DNA from: Bacteroidota bacterium
GTDB taxonomy: Bacteria; Bacteroidota; Bacteroidia; Bacteroidales; JAAUTT01
Assembly: GCA_020048915.1 (NCBI GenBank)
Contig: JAIFLU010000041.1
Location: 1 to 64,000, forward strand
Reading direction: 5' to 3'
DNA length: 64,000 bases
The notes below the pieces were generated by a model. It saw nothing but the letters and a program-made list of their open reading frames with translations. It did not search any database and had not been told where the DNA came from. Positions 16,361 through 25,030 of this stretch are shown piece by piece; positions within the stretch are counted from its first letter, which is position 1; each line of letters opens with the position of its first letter. Made by a program: the position numbers and the translations under genes.

Positions 16361-16984
16361 TTATTGCAATGGCAGGTAAACTATCTTTTTCTCAACGAAA
16401 TACTCTTCGGTAAAAAAGTCGGAGATCGAAAAAACCGACACCTTTTTCTTGTAAGGTTCAATTTCGTTGGTAAGATCGCCCCCTTTTAAATAGAATATTC
16501 CATTGTGAACTTTGTGCTTGTTTAATTTTAAAAATTTCCCCTGCACCCAACCGCAAAATTCGGGTAAAGTAGTAACGGCACGCGATACAATAAAGTCGAA
16601 TTTGTCTTTAACCTGTTCAACACGTATGTGTTCGGCCGTAACGTTTTTTAAACCCAACGCATTTACCACTTCGTTTACAACTTTAATTTTTTTTCCGATA
16701 GAATCGACTAAATGAAATTCCACCTCCGGAAACATTATTGCAAGCGGTATTCCAGGAAACCCTCCTCCGGTGCCAACATCCATAATTTTACTTCCCGGCA
16801 TAAAACCAATTACTTTGGTAAGAGCCAGGGAATGAAGAATGTGATGGATGTATAAGTTGTCAATATCCTTTCGCGAAATAAGGTTTATCTGGGCATTCCA
16901 AAACCGATAAAGCTCGTCCAGTTGGGCTAATTGCGAATATTGAATTTCTGTTAACTTTGGGAAATACCGGTTTACAACATCCAT
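16361..16984 (-). CDS. rsmG: 16S rRNA (guanine-N7) methyltransferase RsmG (GidB)
   Basis: This is a 207-residue class I SAM-dependent methyltransferase. The SAM-binding motif IMDVGTGGGFPGIPLAI lies at about residues 67-83, preceded by the typical RsmG region 'FWNAQINLISRKD' and 'HHILHSLAL'. The family signature 'DFIVSRAVTTLPEF' is present. RsmG methylates N7 of G527 (E. coli numbering) in 16S rRNA, and loss often gives low-level streptomycin resistance. The length is normal. The start lies 18 bases after the stop of the sigma-factor gene, so it is probably co-transcribed with it and with the glycosyltransferase upstream. Confidence 0.92.
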   Translation of the reverse strand: MDVVNRYFPKLTEIQYSQLAQLDELYRFWNAQINLISRKDIDNLYIHHILHSLALTKVIGFMPGSKIMDVGTGGGFPGIPLAIMFPEVEFHLVDSIGKKIKVVNEVVNALGLKNVTAEHIRVEQVKDKFDFIVSRAVTTLPEFCGWVQGKFLKLNKHKVHNGIFYLKGGDLTNEIEPYKKKVSVFSISDFFTEEYFVEKKIVYLPLQ

Positions 16985-17002
16985 CTTGTTATTGCAAATA
17001 TG

Positions 17003-17602
17003 CTAAAACTTGTGCGTAGTATTTTTCAATACATTATAAAGGAGTTCCCTGGCACGAAATAATTGAGCTTTCACAGTCCCAATCGGTAATTCAAGTTCTG
17101 CGCTGATTTCTTCGTAAGAGTATTCGTAGAAATACCGAAGTTCAATAAGCTTTCGATAGCGGGGTTTGAGTTTTGAAACAACCGATCGAAGTAAAAGCAC
17201 TTTCTGTTGGCTGATCATATTTTCTTCCGGGTCAAGGCCATCCGATGGAATGGTCATTGGCATAGAATCCTCGTTGTGGGAGCTCTGATCGATTGAAATA
17301 TTGTTTAGCTTTTTTTTGCGGATAAAGTCGATGCAGTTATTCGTAGCGATTTTAAATAACCAGGTACTGAACGCGTAATTCGGAGTGTATTGCCTAATAT
17401 TCTTAAAGGCTTTCCCAAAGGCTTCGATTGTCAGGTCTTCTGCATCACTTGGATTACTCACCATTTTTAGCAGCATAAAGTAGATAGCGTCCCTATAACG
17501 GCCTAGCAATTCCCCATATGCTTTTTGGTCCCCCTCAATTGCCTGCAATACTAATTCGTAATCATACTGAGCCTTATCCGAAAGATTTAGATTTACTTCC
17601 AT
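17003..17602 (-). CDS. ECF-like RNA polymerase sigma factor
   Basis: This 199-residue protein has sigma region 2 ('RYRDAIYFMLLKMVSNPSDAEDLTIEAF', then 'FSTWLFKIATNNCIDFIRKKK', about residues 30-98) and region 4 ('LKPRYRKLIELRYFYEYSYEEIS...GTVKAQLFRARELL', about 140-190). There is no region 1.1 or 3, so it belongs to the extracytoplasmic-function class and should direct RNA polymerase to a specific promoter set. Its start overlaps the end of the glycosyltransferase gene by 10 bases, so the two are translationally coupled. No anti-sigma gene is adjacent, which suggests control by expression level or an unlinked partner. Regulon unknown. Confidence 0.88.
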   Translation of the reverse strand: MEVNLNLSDKAQYDYELVLQAIEGDQKAYGELLGRYRDAIYFMLLKMVSNPSDAEDLTIEAFGKAFKNIRQYTPNYAFSTWLFKIATNNCIDFIRKKKLNNISIDQSSHNEDSMPMTIPSDGLDPEENMISQQKVLLLRSVVSKLKPRYRKLIELRYFYEYSYEEISAELELPIGTVKAQLFRARELLYNVLKNTTHKF

Positions 17603-18729
17603 TTATTTTTTTTTGTAGTAAATAAGTTAATCGTGTACAAATTTAAATTAATAAACGGTAAAATTATATCGAAGATTACCGAAAGAGGTAATATTTGTTT
17701 TTCGTTTAACCGTTTAAGTGCTTTTGCAAATATAATTTGTTGAATGATTATTCTTAAAAAAAAGATTCCAATCGCAGCATACCAATATTTGCTTATGATG
17801 CCTAAAGCAATGCAGAGTCCCCAGAAAACCAAGCGGGAGAATGGTTCAAGGGCGAGCATGTATTTATGCGATGTTTTATAATACTTGGAAGTAGTGAGGT
17901 GCCTTTTTTTCTGTGCTGCCCAATTTGCAAAAGTTGTTTTTGGGTTCGAACGGGTGTGCGCGCTCACCGAGAACTCTACACCGGTGGTTGCACTTTGAGC
18001 CACTTCGTTGATAAATAGATCGTCGTCGCCAGAGGTTAGATGTGCATGTGATGCAAATCCTTTGTTTTTTATGAACAGTGATTTTCGGTATGCTAAATTA
18101 CGTCCAACCCCCATATAAGGCATCTTGGTCATAGCAAAACCAAGATATTGCAATGCAATAAAAAAGGTGTCGTACCGTATTAGCTTATTGAGAAAACCTT
18201 TCAAAGATTTGTAGCCTCCATATCCTAAAACAATATTTTTATTGTCAGTAAAATGAGTTTGCATAGTAGAAATCCATTGCCGGTTCTCTGGCATACAATC
18301 GGCATCGGTAAAAAGGAGCCATTCATTTTTGGCAGCTTTTATTCCTATGGTCATCGCCAGTTTTTTGCCATGCACAAATTTCTCATCCTGTTTAATGGCG
18401 GTGGATCGCAAATGGGGATAAATGTTTTTAAAGCGCTTAAGTACATCTTCGGTATCGTCTACTGAGCAATCGTCTACAATAATTACTTCATAGTCGAAAT
18501 ATTCCTGTTCCATGATTATCGGCAGGTGTGCTTCCAGGTTTTCTGCTTCGTTTCTGGCACAAATAATTACCGACACGGGCTGAGGGGCTGCCTGTTCAAC
18601 GGGAGATTTTCGAAAGGCAACTTTACCAAAAACTATCAGATAATAAAGTACTTGTATTAGGAAGAACAAAAATAAAACTATCCATAAAATCAATTCTTCA
18701 ATCGAAAAGCTAAGTAAAAATTCCTTCAC
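17593..18729 (-). CDS. Membrane-bound family 2 glycosyltransferase
   Basis: This 378-residue protein has an N-terminal transmembrane helix (about residues 12-34), a GT2/GT-A catalytic domain starting PVSVIICARNEAENL, and further membrane helices at about 295-370. The nucleotide-sugar and metal motifs are visible: VIIVDDCS, the DxD-like LLFTDADC, and TSGDDDLF. QKKRH stands where processive enzymes have a QxxRW motif. It should transfer a sugar from a nucleotide donor to a lipid or growing glycan at the inner membrane. Donor and acceptor are not predictable. It is the first gene of a probable three-gene unit with the sigma factor and rsmG. Confidence 0.87.
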   Translation of the reverse strand: MKEFLLSFSIEELILWIVLFLFFLIQVLYYLIVFGKVAFRKSPVEQAAPQPVSVIICARNEAENLEAHLPIIMEQEYFDYEVIIVDDCSVDDTEDVLKRFKNIYPHLRSTAIKQDEKFVHGKKLAMTIGIKAAKNEWLLFTDADCMPENRQWISTMQTHFTDNKNIVLGYGGYKSLKGFLNKLIRYDTFFIALQYLGFAMTKMPYMGVGRNLAYRKSLFIKNKGFASHAHLTSGDDDLFINEVAQSATTGVEFSVSAHTRSNPKTTFANWAAQKKRHLTTSKYYKTSHKYMLALEPFSRLVFWGLCIALGIISKYWYAAIGIFFLRIIIQQIIFAKALKRLNEKQILPLSVIFDIILPFINLNLYTINLFTTKKNKWK

Positions 18730-18921
18730 AACCTTTAGTTTTAAAAACGCAACAAGTTTATTAAAAATTTTTTTCTTAAAGAAACATATCCGTGCCAGAA
18801 TACTCTTTAAAGTATAAGTATCATATATTAATGGTATGTATTCTCGTTTATACTATTTAAAAATATTTTCAATTGTATAGTTTATTGAAAACAGTTAAAC
18901 TAAAATGATCTGAATTCATTC

Positions 18922-18929
18922 TATCTTTG
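18922..18929 (+). promoter_or_regulatory. -7 box of the tgt promoter
   Basis: TATCTTTG is a perfect TAnnTTTG match, 17 bases before the GTG start of tgt. No convincing -33 TTTG was found at the usual spacing. The short leader is common in this phylum. Confidence 0.5.
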
Positions 18930-18946
18930 CCACTAAAATTTAATTT

Positions 18947-20077
18947 GTGAAATTTACGCTCGAGAATAAAGATACAAAAAGTAATGCACGATGTGGTTTT
19001 ATTGAGACCGATCATGGTAAAATATTAACCCCGATTTTTATGCCGGTAGGGACGTTGGCCAGTGTAAAGGGCATTCACCAACGGGAACTGAATACGGATA
19101 TCCGTGCCCAAATAATCCTTGGAAATACATACCATTTATACTTGCGGCCAGGAATGGAAATAATGCATGCTGCCGGTGGTTTGCACAAATTCATGGCATG
19201 GGATAAACCAATCCTTACCGATAGTGGAGGCTATCAGGTTTTTTCATTATCTGAGAACCGAAAACTTACCCGGGAAGGAGCTCTTTTTAAATCGCATATT
19301 GATGGTTCGAAACATATTTTTACTCCCGAGAATGTTGTGGAAACCCAGCGCATTATAGGTTCAGACATTATGATGGCCCTGGATGAGTGTACTCCCTATC
19401 CTTCGGAATACGAATACGCTAAAAACTCGCTCGAATTAACCTATCACTGGTTAAAACGTGGTTGGAAAACCTTTCAGGAAACAGAACCGCTTTATGGTCA
19501 TAGTCAAACTTTTTTTCCAATTGTTCAGGGAAGTACATTTAAAGATTTGCGAATTCGGGCAGCAGAGCAGGTGGCTGAGCTTGGATGTGAAGGGAATGCT
19601 ATTGGTGGTTTGGCTGTTGGCGAACCTGCCGAAACAATGTATGAATTGGTAGAAGTAGTTAATGCAATTCTTCCTGAGGATAAGCCCCGATATCTTATGG
19701 GTGTTGGAACTCCGGTTAACTTGCTCGAAAGTATTGCACGTGGGGTAGATATGTTTGACTGCGTTATGCCTACCAGAAATGGTCGAAATGGAATGCTCTT
19801 TTCACGGAACGGAATTATCAATATCCGAAACGAAAAATGGAAAAGTGATTTCTCCCTGCTGGATTCAGAAAGCGATTGTTATGTCGATTTAACTTATTCT
19901 AAAGCTTACCTGAGGCATCTGGTAATAAATAATGAAATGTTGGGTGCTCAAATTGCCAGTATTCATAATTTAGCATTTTATTTATGGCTTATGGGCGAAG
20001 CACGAAAAAAAATACAGGAAGGGGTCTTTGAACAATGGAAAAGTATAATGGTAAAGCAAATAGCTATTAGATTATGA
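18947..20077 (+). CDS. tgt: tRNA-guanine transglycosylase
   Basis: This 376-residue TIM-barrel enzyme exchanges guanine-34 for the queuine precursor preQ1 in GUN-anticodon tRNAs. Diagnostic segments include 'NTYHLYLRPG', the nucleophile and binding region LTDSGGYQVFSLS, 'GGLAVGEP' and 'DMFDCVMPTRNGRNG'. The start is GTG at 18947, which aligns with the family N-terminus (KFTLENKDTKSNARCGFI). The C-terminal zinc site looks degraded. Where the family has CxCxxC, this protein reads ESDCYVDLTYSKAYLRHL, keeping one of three cysteines, while the later His in ASIHNL remains. The stop overlaps the start of the LptF/G-type permease gene (ATGA), so the two are translationally coupled. Confidence 0.93.
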   Translation: MKFTLENKDTKSNARCGFIETDHGKILTPIFMPVGTLASVKGIHQRELNTDIRAQIILGNTYHLYLRPGMEIMHAAGGLHKFMAWDKPILTDSGGYQVFSLSENRKLTREGALFKSHIDGSKHIFTPENVVETQRIIGSDIMMALDECTPYPSEYEYAKNSLELTYHWLKRGWKTFQETEPLYGHSQTFFPIVQGSTFKDLRIRAAEQVAELGCEGNAIGGLAVGEPAETMYELVEVVNAILPEDKPRYLMGVGTPVNLLESIARGVDMFDCVMPTRNGRNGMLFSRNGIINIRNEKWKSDFSLLDSESDCYVDLTYSKAYLRHLVINNEMLGAQIASIHNLAFYLWLMGEARKKIQEGVFEQWKSIMVKQIAIRL

Positions 20078-21168
20078 GAGACTTGAGAATAAATATTATT
20101 GATAAATATGTTATTAAGAAGTTTCTTGGTACATTCTTTTTTGCACTTCTATTAATAATAGTTATAGCAGTTGTTTTTGATGTTTCGGAGAAAATTGATG
20201 ATTTTATGGAGAAGGATGCTCCATTAAAAGCAATTGTATTTGATTATTACATGAATTTCATACCCCATTTTGCTGTTCTTTTCAGCTCATTATTTACTTT
20301 TATTTCTGTTATCTTCTTTACTTCCAAAATGGCATACAATACTGAGATTGTAGCTATTTTAGCCAGTGGTAGGAGTTTTAAGAGAATAATTTATCCGTAT
20401 GTAATTTCAGCCGCAATTATTTCCCTATTTTCTTTTTTGCTTAGTAATTATGTGATTCCCGGAGCAAATAAAGAGCGTTTGGAATTCGAAGAAACCTATA
20501 TTCGTAACCGGCCATATAATTTTGATAAGCGAAATGTGCATAAACAAATTCAACCCGGTATATATATATTCATGGAATCGTTTAGTAATTCTTCCGATTT
20601 GGGGTATAAATTTTCGTTAGAGAAATTTGAAAAAGGCCAGCTTAAATCAAAATTGATGGCTGAATATATTAAATGGGACAGCACCAAACGGAAATGGAAC
20701 CTTCAAAACTATTATATCCGTAATTTAAATGGGTTGGATGAGAAAATAACAAAAGGGCAATCGCTTGACACTACCATCAATCTTAACCCAAATGAGTTTA
20801 AGCGGCGCGACGATTTTGTCGAAACCATGAACCTCGCTGATCTTAACAACTATATTCGTACACTTCGAACCCAGGGGTCTGATAATATTGATATGTTTGT
20901 TATTGAAAAGCATAAGCGCCTTGCGTACCCCATTTCTACATTTATATTAACCATGATTGGGGTTACCTTATCGTCCCGTAAAATTCGGGGAGGCATTGGA
21001 ATGCACATCGGTGTTGGGCTAGGCTTAAGTTTTGGGTATATTCTTTTTATGCAATTTTCTTCTCAGTTTGCTATCAGTGGCACTTTAAGTCCCTTTTTAG
21101 CTGCATGGGTTCCTAACTTTATCTTTATTATCATTTCTATAGTACTTTACCGGATGGCCCCAAAATGA
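20074..21168 (+). CDS. LptF/LptG-type (YjgP/YjgQ) permease
   Basis: This 364-residue inner-membrane protein has the family layout: three N-terminal transmembrane helices (about residues 16-38, 62-82 and 108-130), a soluble periplasmic beta-jellyroll-like domain (about 135-275) and three C-terminal helices. Family features include 'DKYVIKKFLGTFFFALLL' at the start and the conserved helix pair 'ISTFILTMIGVTLSSRKIRGG' near the end. LptF and LptG form the membrane part of the ABC transporter that lifts lipopolysaccharide to the LptC-A-D bridge. Whether it is LptF or LptG cannot be settled here. It overlaps tgt by four bases, an arrangement I regard as typical of the phylum. Confidence 0.88.
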   Translation: MRDLRINIIDKYVIKKFLGTFFFALLLIIVIAVVFDVSEKIDDFMEKDAPLKAIVFDYYMNFIPHFAVLFSSLFTFISVIFFTSKMAYNTEIVAILASGRSFKRIIYPYVISAAIISLFSFLLSNYVIPGANKERLEFEETYIRNRPYNFDKRNVHKQIQPGIYIFMESFSNSSDLGYKFSLEKFEKGQLKSKLMAEYIKWDSTKRKWNLQNYYIRNLNGLDEKITKGQSLDTTINLNPNEFKRRDDFVETMNLADLNNYIRTLRTQGSDNIDMFVIEKHKRLAYPISTFILTMIGVTLSSRKIRGGIGMHIGVGLGLSFGYILFMQFSSQFAISGTLSPFLAAWVPNFIFIIISIVLYRMAPK

Positions 21169-21313
21169 TTTTGTAATATTCTGGAATATAGCGCAGAATG
21201 CTTGTCATTCGCAGTTTATATGCTAAAATATTTTTCATTGTAATTTGGATTTTGTAACGTTGTAGTCATTTTTTTAAAACAAAAAACGATTTTATAAACT
21301 TAAAATCAGCATT

Positions 21314-22858
21314 ATGCCAATTAAAAACAAAATTCTGGAACTTCAAAAACGTAGGGAGCTAGTTCAGCTTGGAGGCGGCGAAAAGGCCATCGAAAAGCAG
21401 ATAGCTATGGGAAAACTAACAGCCAGGGATCGGATCACATCAATTCTTGATACCGAATCATTCCACGAATATGATTTGTTTGTGCAACACGATGCACGCG
21501 ATTTTGGAATGGACAAGAAAGAATTGCATGGCGATGGCGTTATTACCGGAACAGGAACAATGTTCGGCAAGCCTATCAGTATTTTTGCTCAGGATTTTAC
21601 TGTTGTAGGGGGGTCGCTCGGCCGTATGCACGCCGGAAAGATTACCAAAATAATGGACCACGCCCTTAAAATGAAAATGCCTCTTATCGGAATAAACGAT
21701 TCCGGAGGTGCCCGTATCCAGGAAGGGGTTAACTCCCTGGCCGGCTATGGTGAAATATTTTTCCGTAATACTATTGCATCAGGTGTAATTCCACAAATAT
21801 CGGTTATTCTTGGTCCTTGTGCCGGCGGAGCTGTTTATTCGCCAGCATTAACCGACTTTGTGTTTGTGGTCGATAAAATTTCGAAAATGTTTATCACCGG
21901 TCCCGAAGTAATTAAAAGCGTATTAGGCGAAGAAATTAGTCAGGAAGATCTGGGAGGCGCTAAAGTTCACAGTCACATTACCGGTAATGCCCATTTTTAT
22001 GCCGAGAGCGAAGTAGAATGCTTCGAGCAAATTAAGAAACTTTTAAGCTTCTTACCATGGAGTAATCTTCATAAAGCCGAAAAAATTGAAGCTAAACCGC
22101 CGAAAGCAAAATATAAAATCAACAGTATTGTTCCTGAGGATGCAAAACAGCCATACGACGTGCGCGATGTAGTGCGTTGCCTGGTCGATGATTCCGACTT
22201 CCTGGAAGTTATGGAGCATTGGGCAGCAAATGCTGTAATTGGCTTTGGTCGTATGAATGGCGAAACCGTTGGTTTTGTTTGTAACCAACCACTTGTTTTG
22301 GCTGGTGTTTTAGATGTAGATTCTTCCGATAAGATTGCACGTTTTATTCGTTTTTGTGATGCCTTTAATATCCCGCTGGTGACGTTGGTTGATTTACCCG
22401 GTTATTTACCAGGTGTTGATCAGGAACATGCCGGTGTGATTCGTCATGGCGCAAAAATATTATATGCATATAGCGAAGCTACTGTACCTAAAATTTCGGT
22501 AGTGTTGCGTAAGGCATATGGTGGTGGATACATTGCTATGAATTCGCGCCATCTTCGTGCCGATTTCTATTTTGCGTGGCCAGGTGCCGAAATTGCTGTT
22601 ATGGGTCCTGAAGGTGCTGCTAATATAATCTTCCGCAAGGAAATAACCGAAGCTGCCGATCCGGATGCAATGCGTAAGGAAAAAGTAAAGGAATATGCCG
22701 ATAAATTTGCAAATCCATTTGTTGCTGCTTCCAAAGGATATATCGACTCTGTTATAGAACCTGCCGAAACACGCAAATATATTATTCATGCGTTGGAAGT
22801 TTCAATTTCGAAGGATGCTGGTATGCCTCGCAAGAAACATGGAATCCCTCCATTTTAA
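21314..22858 (+). CDS. Acyl-CoA carboxylase / methylmalonyl-CoA decarboxylase carboxyltransferase subunit
   Basis: This 514-residue protein has the two crotonase-like halves of a biotin-dependent carboxyltransferase. The N-half carries DSGGARIQEGVNSLAGYGEI and the acyl-CoA oxyanion segment GPCAGGAVYSPALTDF. The C-half carries 'FNIPLVTLVDLPGYLPG' and 'YGGGYIAMNSRHL'. It moves a carboxyl group between biotin and propionyl-CoA/methylmalonyl-CoA. It could be the beta subunit of propionyl-CoA carboxylase or the alpha subunit (MmdA) of sodium-pumping methylmalonyl-CoA decarboxylase. The biotin carrier follows 58 bases downstream, and no biotin carboxylase or membrane pump subunit is adjacent, so the direction stays open. 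The succinate-propionate pathway is the likely context. Confidence 0.9.
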   Translation: MPIKNKILELQKRRELVQLGGGEKAIEKQIAMGKLTARDRITSILDTESFHEYDLFVQHDARDFGMDKKELHGDGVITGTGTMFGKPISIFAQDFTVVGGSLGRMHAGKITKIMDHALKMKMPLIGINDSGGARIQEGVNSLAGYGEIFFRNTIASGVIPQISVILGPCAGGAVYSPALTDFVFVVDKISKMFITGPEVIKSVLGEEISQEDLGGAKVHSHITGNAHFYAESEVECFEQIKKLLSFLPWSNLHKAEKIEAKPPKAKYKINSIVPEDAKQPYDVRDVVRCLVDDSDFLEVMEHWAANAVIGFGRMNGETVGFVCNQPLVLAGVLDVDSSDKIARFIRFCDAFNIPLVTLVDLPGYLPGVDQEHAGVIRHGAKILYAYSEATVPKISVVLRKAYGGGYIAMNSRHLRADFYFAWPGAEIAVMGPEGAANIIFRKEITEAADPDAMRKEKVKEYADKFANPFVAASKGYIDSVIEPAETRKYIIHALEVSISKDAGMPRKKHGIPPF

Positions 22859-22916
22859 ATCGTAGTATTTGAAATGAGTTAAGTAAAATTTTAAGTTAAA
22901 CTTAATAACGGATTAC

Positions 22917-23252
22917 ATGCTAAAAAAAGATGCAAACGGAGAAAAGCCGAAATTAAAAACACTGACAATAGAGGACTCTGCCTATAAAACCACCTATACC
23001 GATAAGTTCGAAAACCGGGTAAAGTGGGAAAAACCTGATGAGCGGAAAATCTATTCTATTCTTCCCGGAACTCTTATTAAATTAAATATTGCAAAAGGGG
23101 ATAAGGTAAAAGCCGGTCAGCAATTGTTGATTTTTGAATCGATGAAAATGATGAATATTATGAAAGCTGCTCAAAGCGGTGTTATCAAAGAAATTTTGAT
23201 TAAACCGGGGGAGACATTTCCCAAGAATCAGTTATTATTGGAGTTTGAATAA
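22917..23252 (+). CDS. Biotin carboxyl carrier protein
   Basis: This 111-residue protein ends in a biotinyl/lipoyl domain (about residues 42-111). The biotinylated lysine is expected at K77 in ESMKMMN, a variant of the usual AMKM motif. The flanking turns 'GTLIKLNIAKGDKVKAGQQL' and 'KPGETFPKNQLL' are typical. The first 40 residues are charged and probably flexible. It should carry the carboxyl group for the carboxyltransferase encoded just upstream, and the two form a probable operon closed by a strong terminator. Confidence 0.92.
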   Translation: MLKKDANGEKPKLKTLTIEDSAYKTTYTDKFENRVKWEKPDERKIYSILPGTLIKLNIAKGDKVKAGQQLLIFESMKMMNIMKAAQSGVIKEILIKPGETFPKNQLLLEFE

Positions 23253-23274
23253 TATCATCTCTAAAAATGAATTT

Positions 23275-23303
23275 AAAAAGGCGCGGGTTTCTGCGCCTTT
23301 TTT
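23275..23303 (+). terminator. Intrinsic terminator after the biotin carrier gene
   Basis: Ten-base-pair stem (23275-23284 with 23293-23302), including a GGCGC/GCGCC core, with an 8-base loop and ending in a T6 run. It lies 22 bases after the stop. Confidence 0.88.
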
Positions 23304-23442
23304 ATTTGGTAACAAAAGTTCATGTTAGCTATTTTGGCGAATGCTTTAATGTACGAAACCTTTTTTAAGTTGGCATCAGCTTTCAATTAAAAAAATGAGA
23401 TAGGGAAATAAATTTCAAATTCCCTTATCTCCTTTAAATAAA

Positions 23443-23450
23443 TATCTTTG
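23443..23450 (+). promoter_or_regulatory. -7 box upstream of the SDR gene
   Basis: TATCTTTG matches TAnnTTTG exactly, 26 bases before the ATG at 23477 and after the terminator, so it is well placed. No clear -33 element was found. Confidence 0.5.
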
Positions 23451-23476
23451 CCACAAATTTAAGTGCGGAGAAATTA

Positions 23477-25030
23477 ATGGAAAACAATACAAAGCAGGCG
23501 AAAGTAGTTACATCAGCAGAGGTAGATCAGTGTATTGGGATATTAGAACAACTTTTAAATAATAACGAACAGCTTCTTCAATTAAGCGAAGAACAGCGCA
23601 TAGCGCTCATGAAAACTGCCGGACAACTTACCAGACCCGATCGGCATGAAATAAAACGCCGCAATAAAACTGTCAAGGTAGCCCGAAAATATGGCGATCA
23701 GCAAAACGATCGTAAGGCACGTGCCGCCGCTGGTATTCGTTCAGCCCGGGAGGCTTCTGTTTTTCAGGCTCCTAAACAACTAGCTTCGCCGGAAATTCCG
23801 AATCCATCTCCTGAAAGAGAGCAAAGGGCTCCCCGAAACTGTTATGTTTGCAAAGCCGAATACACCACTGTGCACCATTTTTACGATTCGATGTGCCAAA
23901 TATGCGGTGATCTTAATTATACCAAACGTTTTCAACGCTGCGATTTAACCGGACAAGTTGCGCTGATTACCGGCTCCCGACTTAAAATTGGCTATCAGGC
24001 TACACTTATAATGCTTCGCTCTGGGGCTACTGTAATAGCAACTACCCGTTTCCCAGCTGATTCCGCTATCCGTTATGCAAAAGAAGAGGATTTTAAAGAA
24101 TGGGGACACCGATTAAAAATTTATGGATTAGACCTTCGGCATATTCCAAGTGTCGAATTATTTGCCACTTATGTGGAACGAAAATACCATCGCCTGGATA
24201 TTTTAATTAACAATGCCGCGCAAACGGTTCGCCGTCCCTCCGGGTTTTTCTCGCATTTAATGGCAAACGAAACGCTTGGTTATAATCAACATTCGCCTGA
24301 AGTTCAAATGCTTTTAAGCGATCATCATACTTTTTTGAATGAATTGGATGGCATGGGGCATTCTCACTCAAATCCTAATCTGGCATTATCGGTGAACTGG
24401 AATGCGAATGAACCTGGTATTGGAGTCAGGGCATCGGCTCAATTATCACAAATCCCTTATCGGTTCGATAATTCAATTGATGCAAAGGAAGTTTTCCCGC
24501 AAGGGAAGCTTGATGCAGATCTTCAACAAGTAGATTTGCGAAAAACGAACAGTTGGCGATTGCGGTTAGGAGAGATTGAACCGCTCGAAATGATAGAGGT
24601 ACAACTTGTGAATTCAGTTGCTCCGTTTGTTCTCTGTAATCGACTGGTATCGCTTATGCGAAAGGAATACACCGGCAAGAAGCATATTGTAAATGTGTCG
24701 GCCATGGAAGGTAAATTTCATGGTTTTACAAAGGCCGACCGGCATCCGCATACCAATATGGCCAAAGCTGCCCTAAATATGATGACCCATACAGCCGCCA
24801 GCGATTTTGCCAAAGATGGCATTTATATGAATGCTGTAGATACAGGTTGGGTTACCGATGAAGATCCGGCCGAACTATCGTTGCATAAACAAAAGGTGCA
24901 CGACTTTCAGCCTCCGTTGGACATTGTGGATGGAGCAGCCAGGGTTTGTGATCCCTTTATTGATGGAATATTGACAGGGAAACACTGGTGCGGACAATTC
25001 CTGAAAGATTATTTCCCGATTAGTTGGTAA
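23477..25030 (+). CDS. Atypical SDR-fold protein with N-terminal Cys4 motif
   Basis: This 517-residue protein has a charged N-terminal region, a likely zinc-binding Cys4 motif (C122, C125, C140, C143) and a C-terminal short-chain dehydrogenase fold from about residue 155. The nucleotide loop reads TGSRLKIG (165-172), with Lys where the family has its second Gly. NNAAQT follows. The catalytic Ser region is 'NVSAMEG' (S408), but the active-site Tyr of YxxxK is replaced: the motif reads TNMAK (T426, K430). The C-terminus resembles SDR ends ('[14 protein letters not shown]'). It may bind NAD(P) yet use different chemistry or act as a non-catalytic partner. Its stop overlaps the end of the convergent phosphodiesterase gene by 11 bases. 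Function unknown. Confidence 0.8.
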   Translation: MENNTKQAKVVTSAEVDQCIGILEQLLNNNEQLLQLSEEQRIALMKTAGQLTRPDRHEIKRRNKTVKVARKYGDQQNDRKARAAAGIRSAREASVFQAPKQLASPEIPNPSPEREQRAPRNCYVCKAEYTTVHHFYDSMCQICGDLNYTKRFQRCDLTGQVALITGSRLKIGYQATLIMLRSGATVIATTRFPADSAIRYAKEEDFKEWGHRLKIYGLDLRHIPSVELFATYVERKYHRLDILINNAAQTVRRPSGFFSHLMANETLGYNQHSPEVQMLLSDHHTFLNELDGMGHSHSNPNLALSVNWNANEPGIGVRASAQLSQIPYRFDNSIDAKEVFPQGKLDADLQQVDLRKTNSWRLRLGEIEPLEMIEVQLVNSVAPFVLCNRLVSLMRKEYTGKKHIVNVSAMEGKFHGFTKADRHPHTNMAKAALNMMTHTAASDFAKDGIYMNAVDTGWVTDEDPAELSLHKQKVHDFQPPLDIVDGAARVCDPFIDGILTGKHWCGQFLKDYFPISW

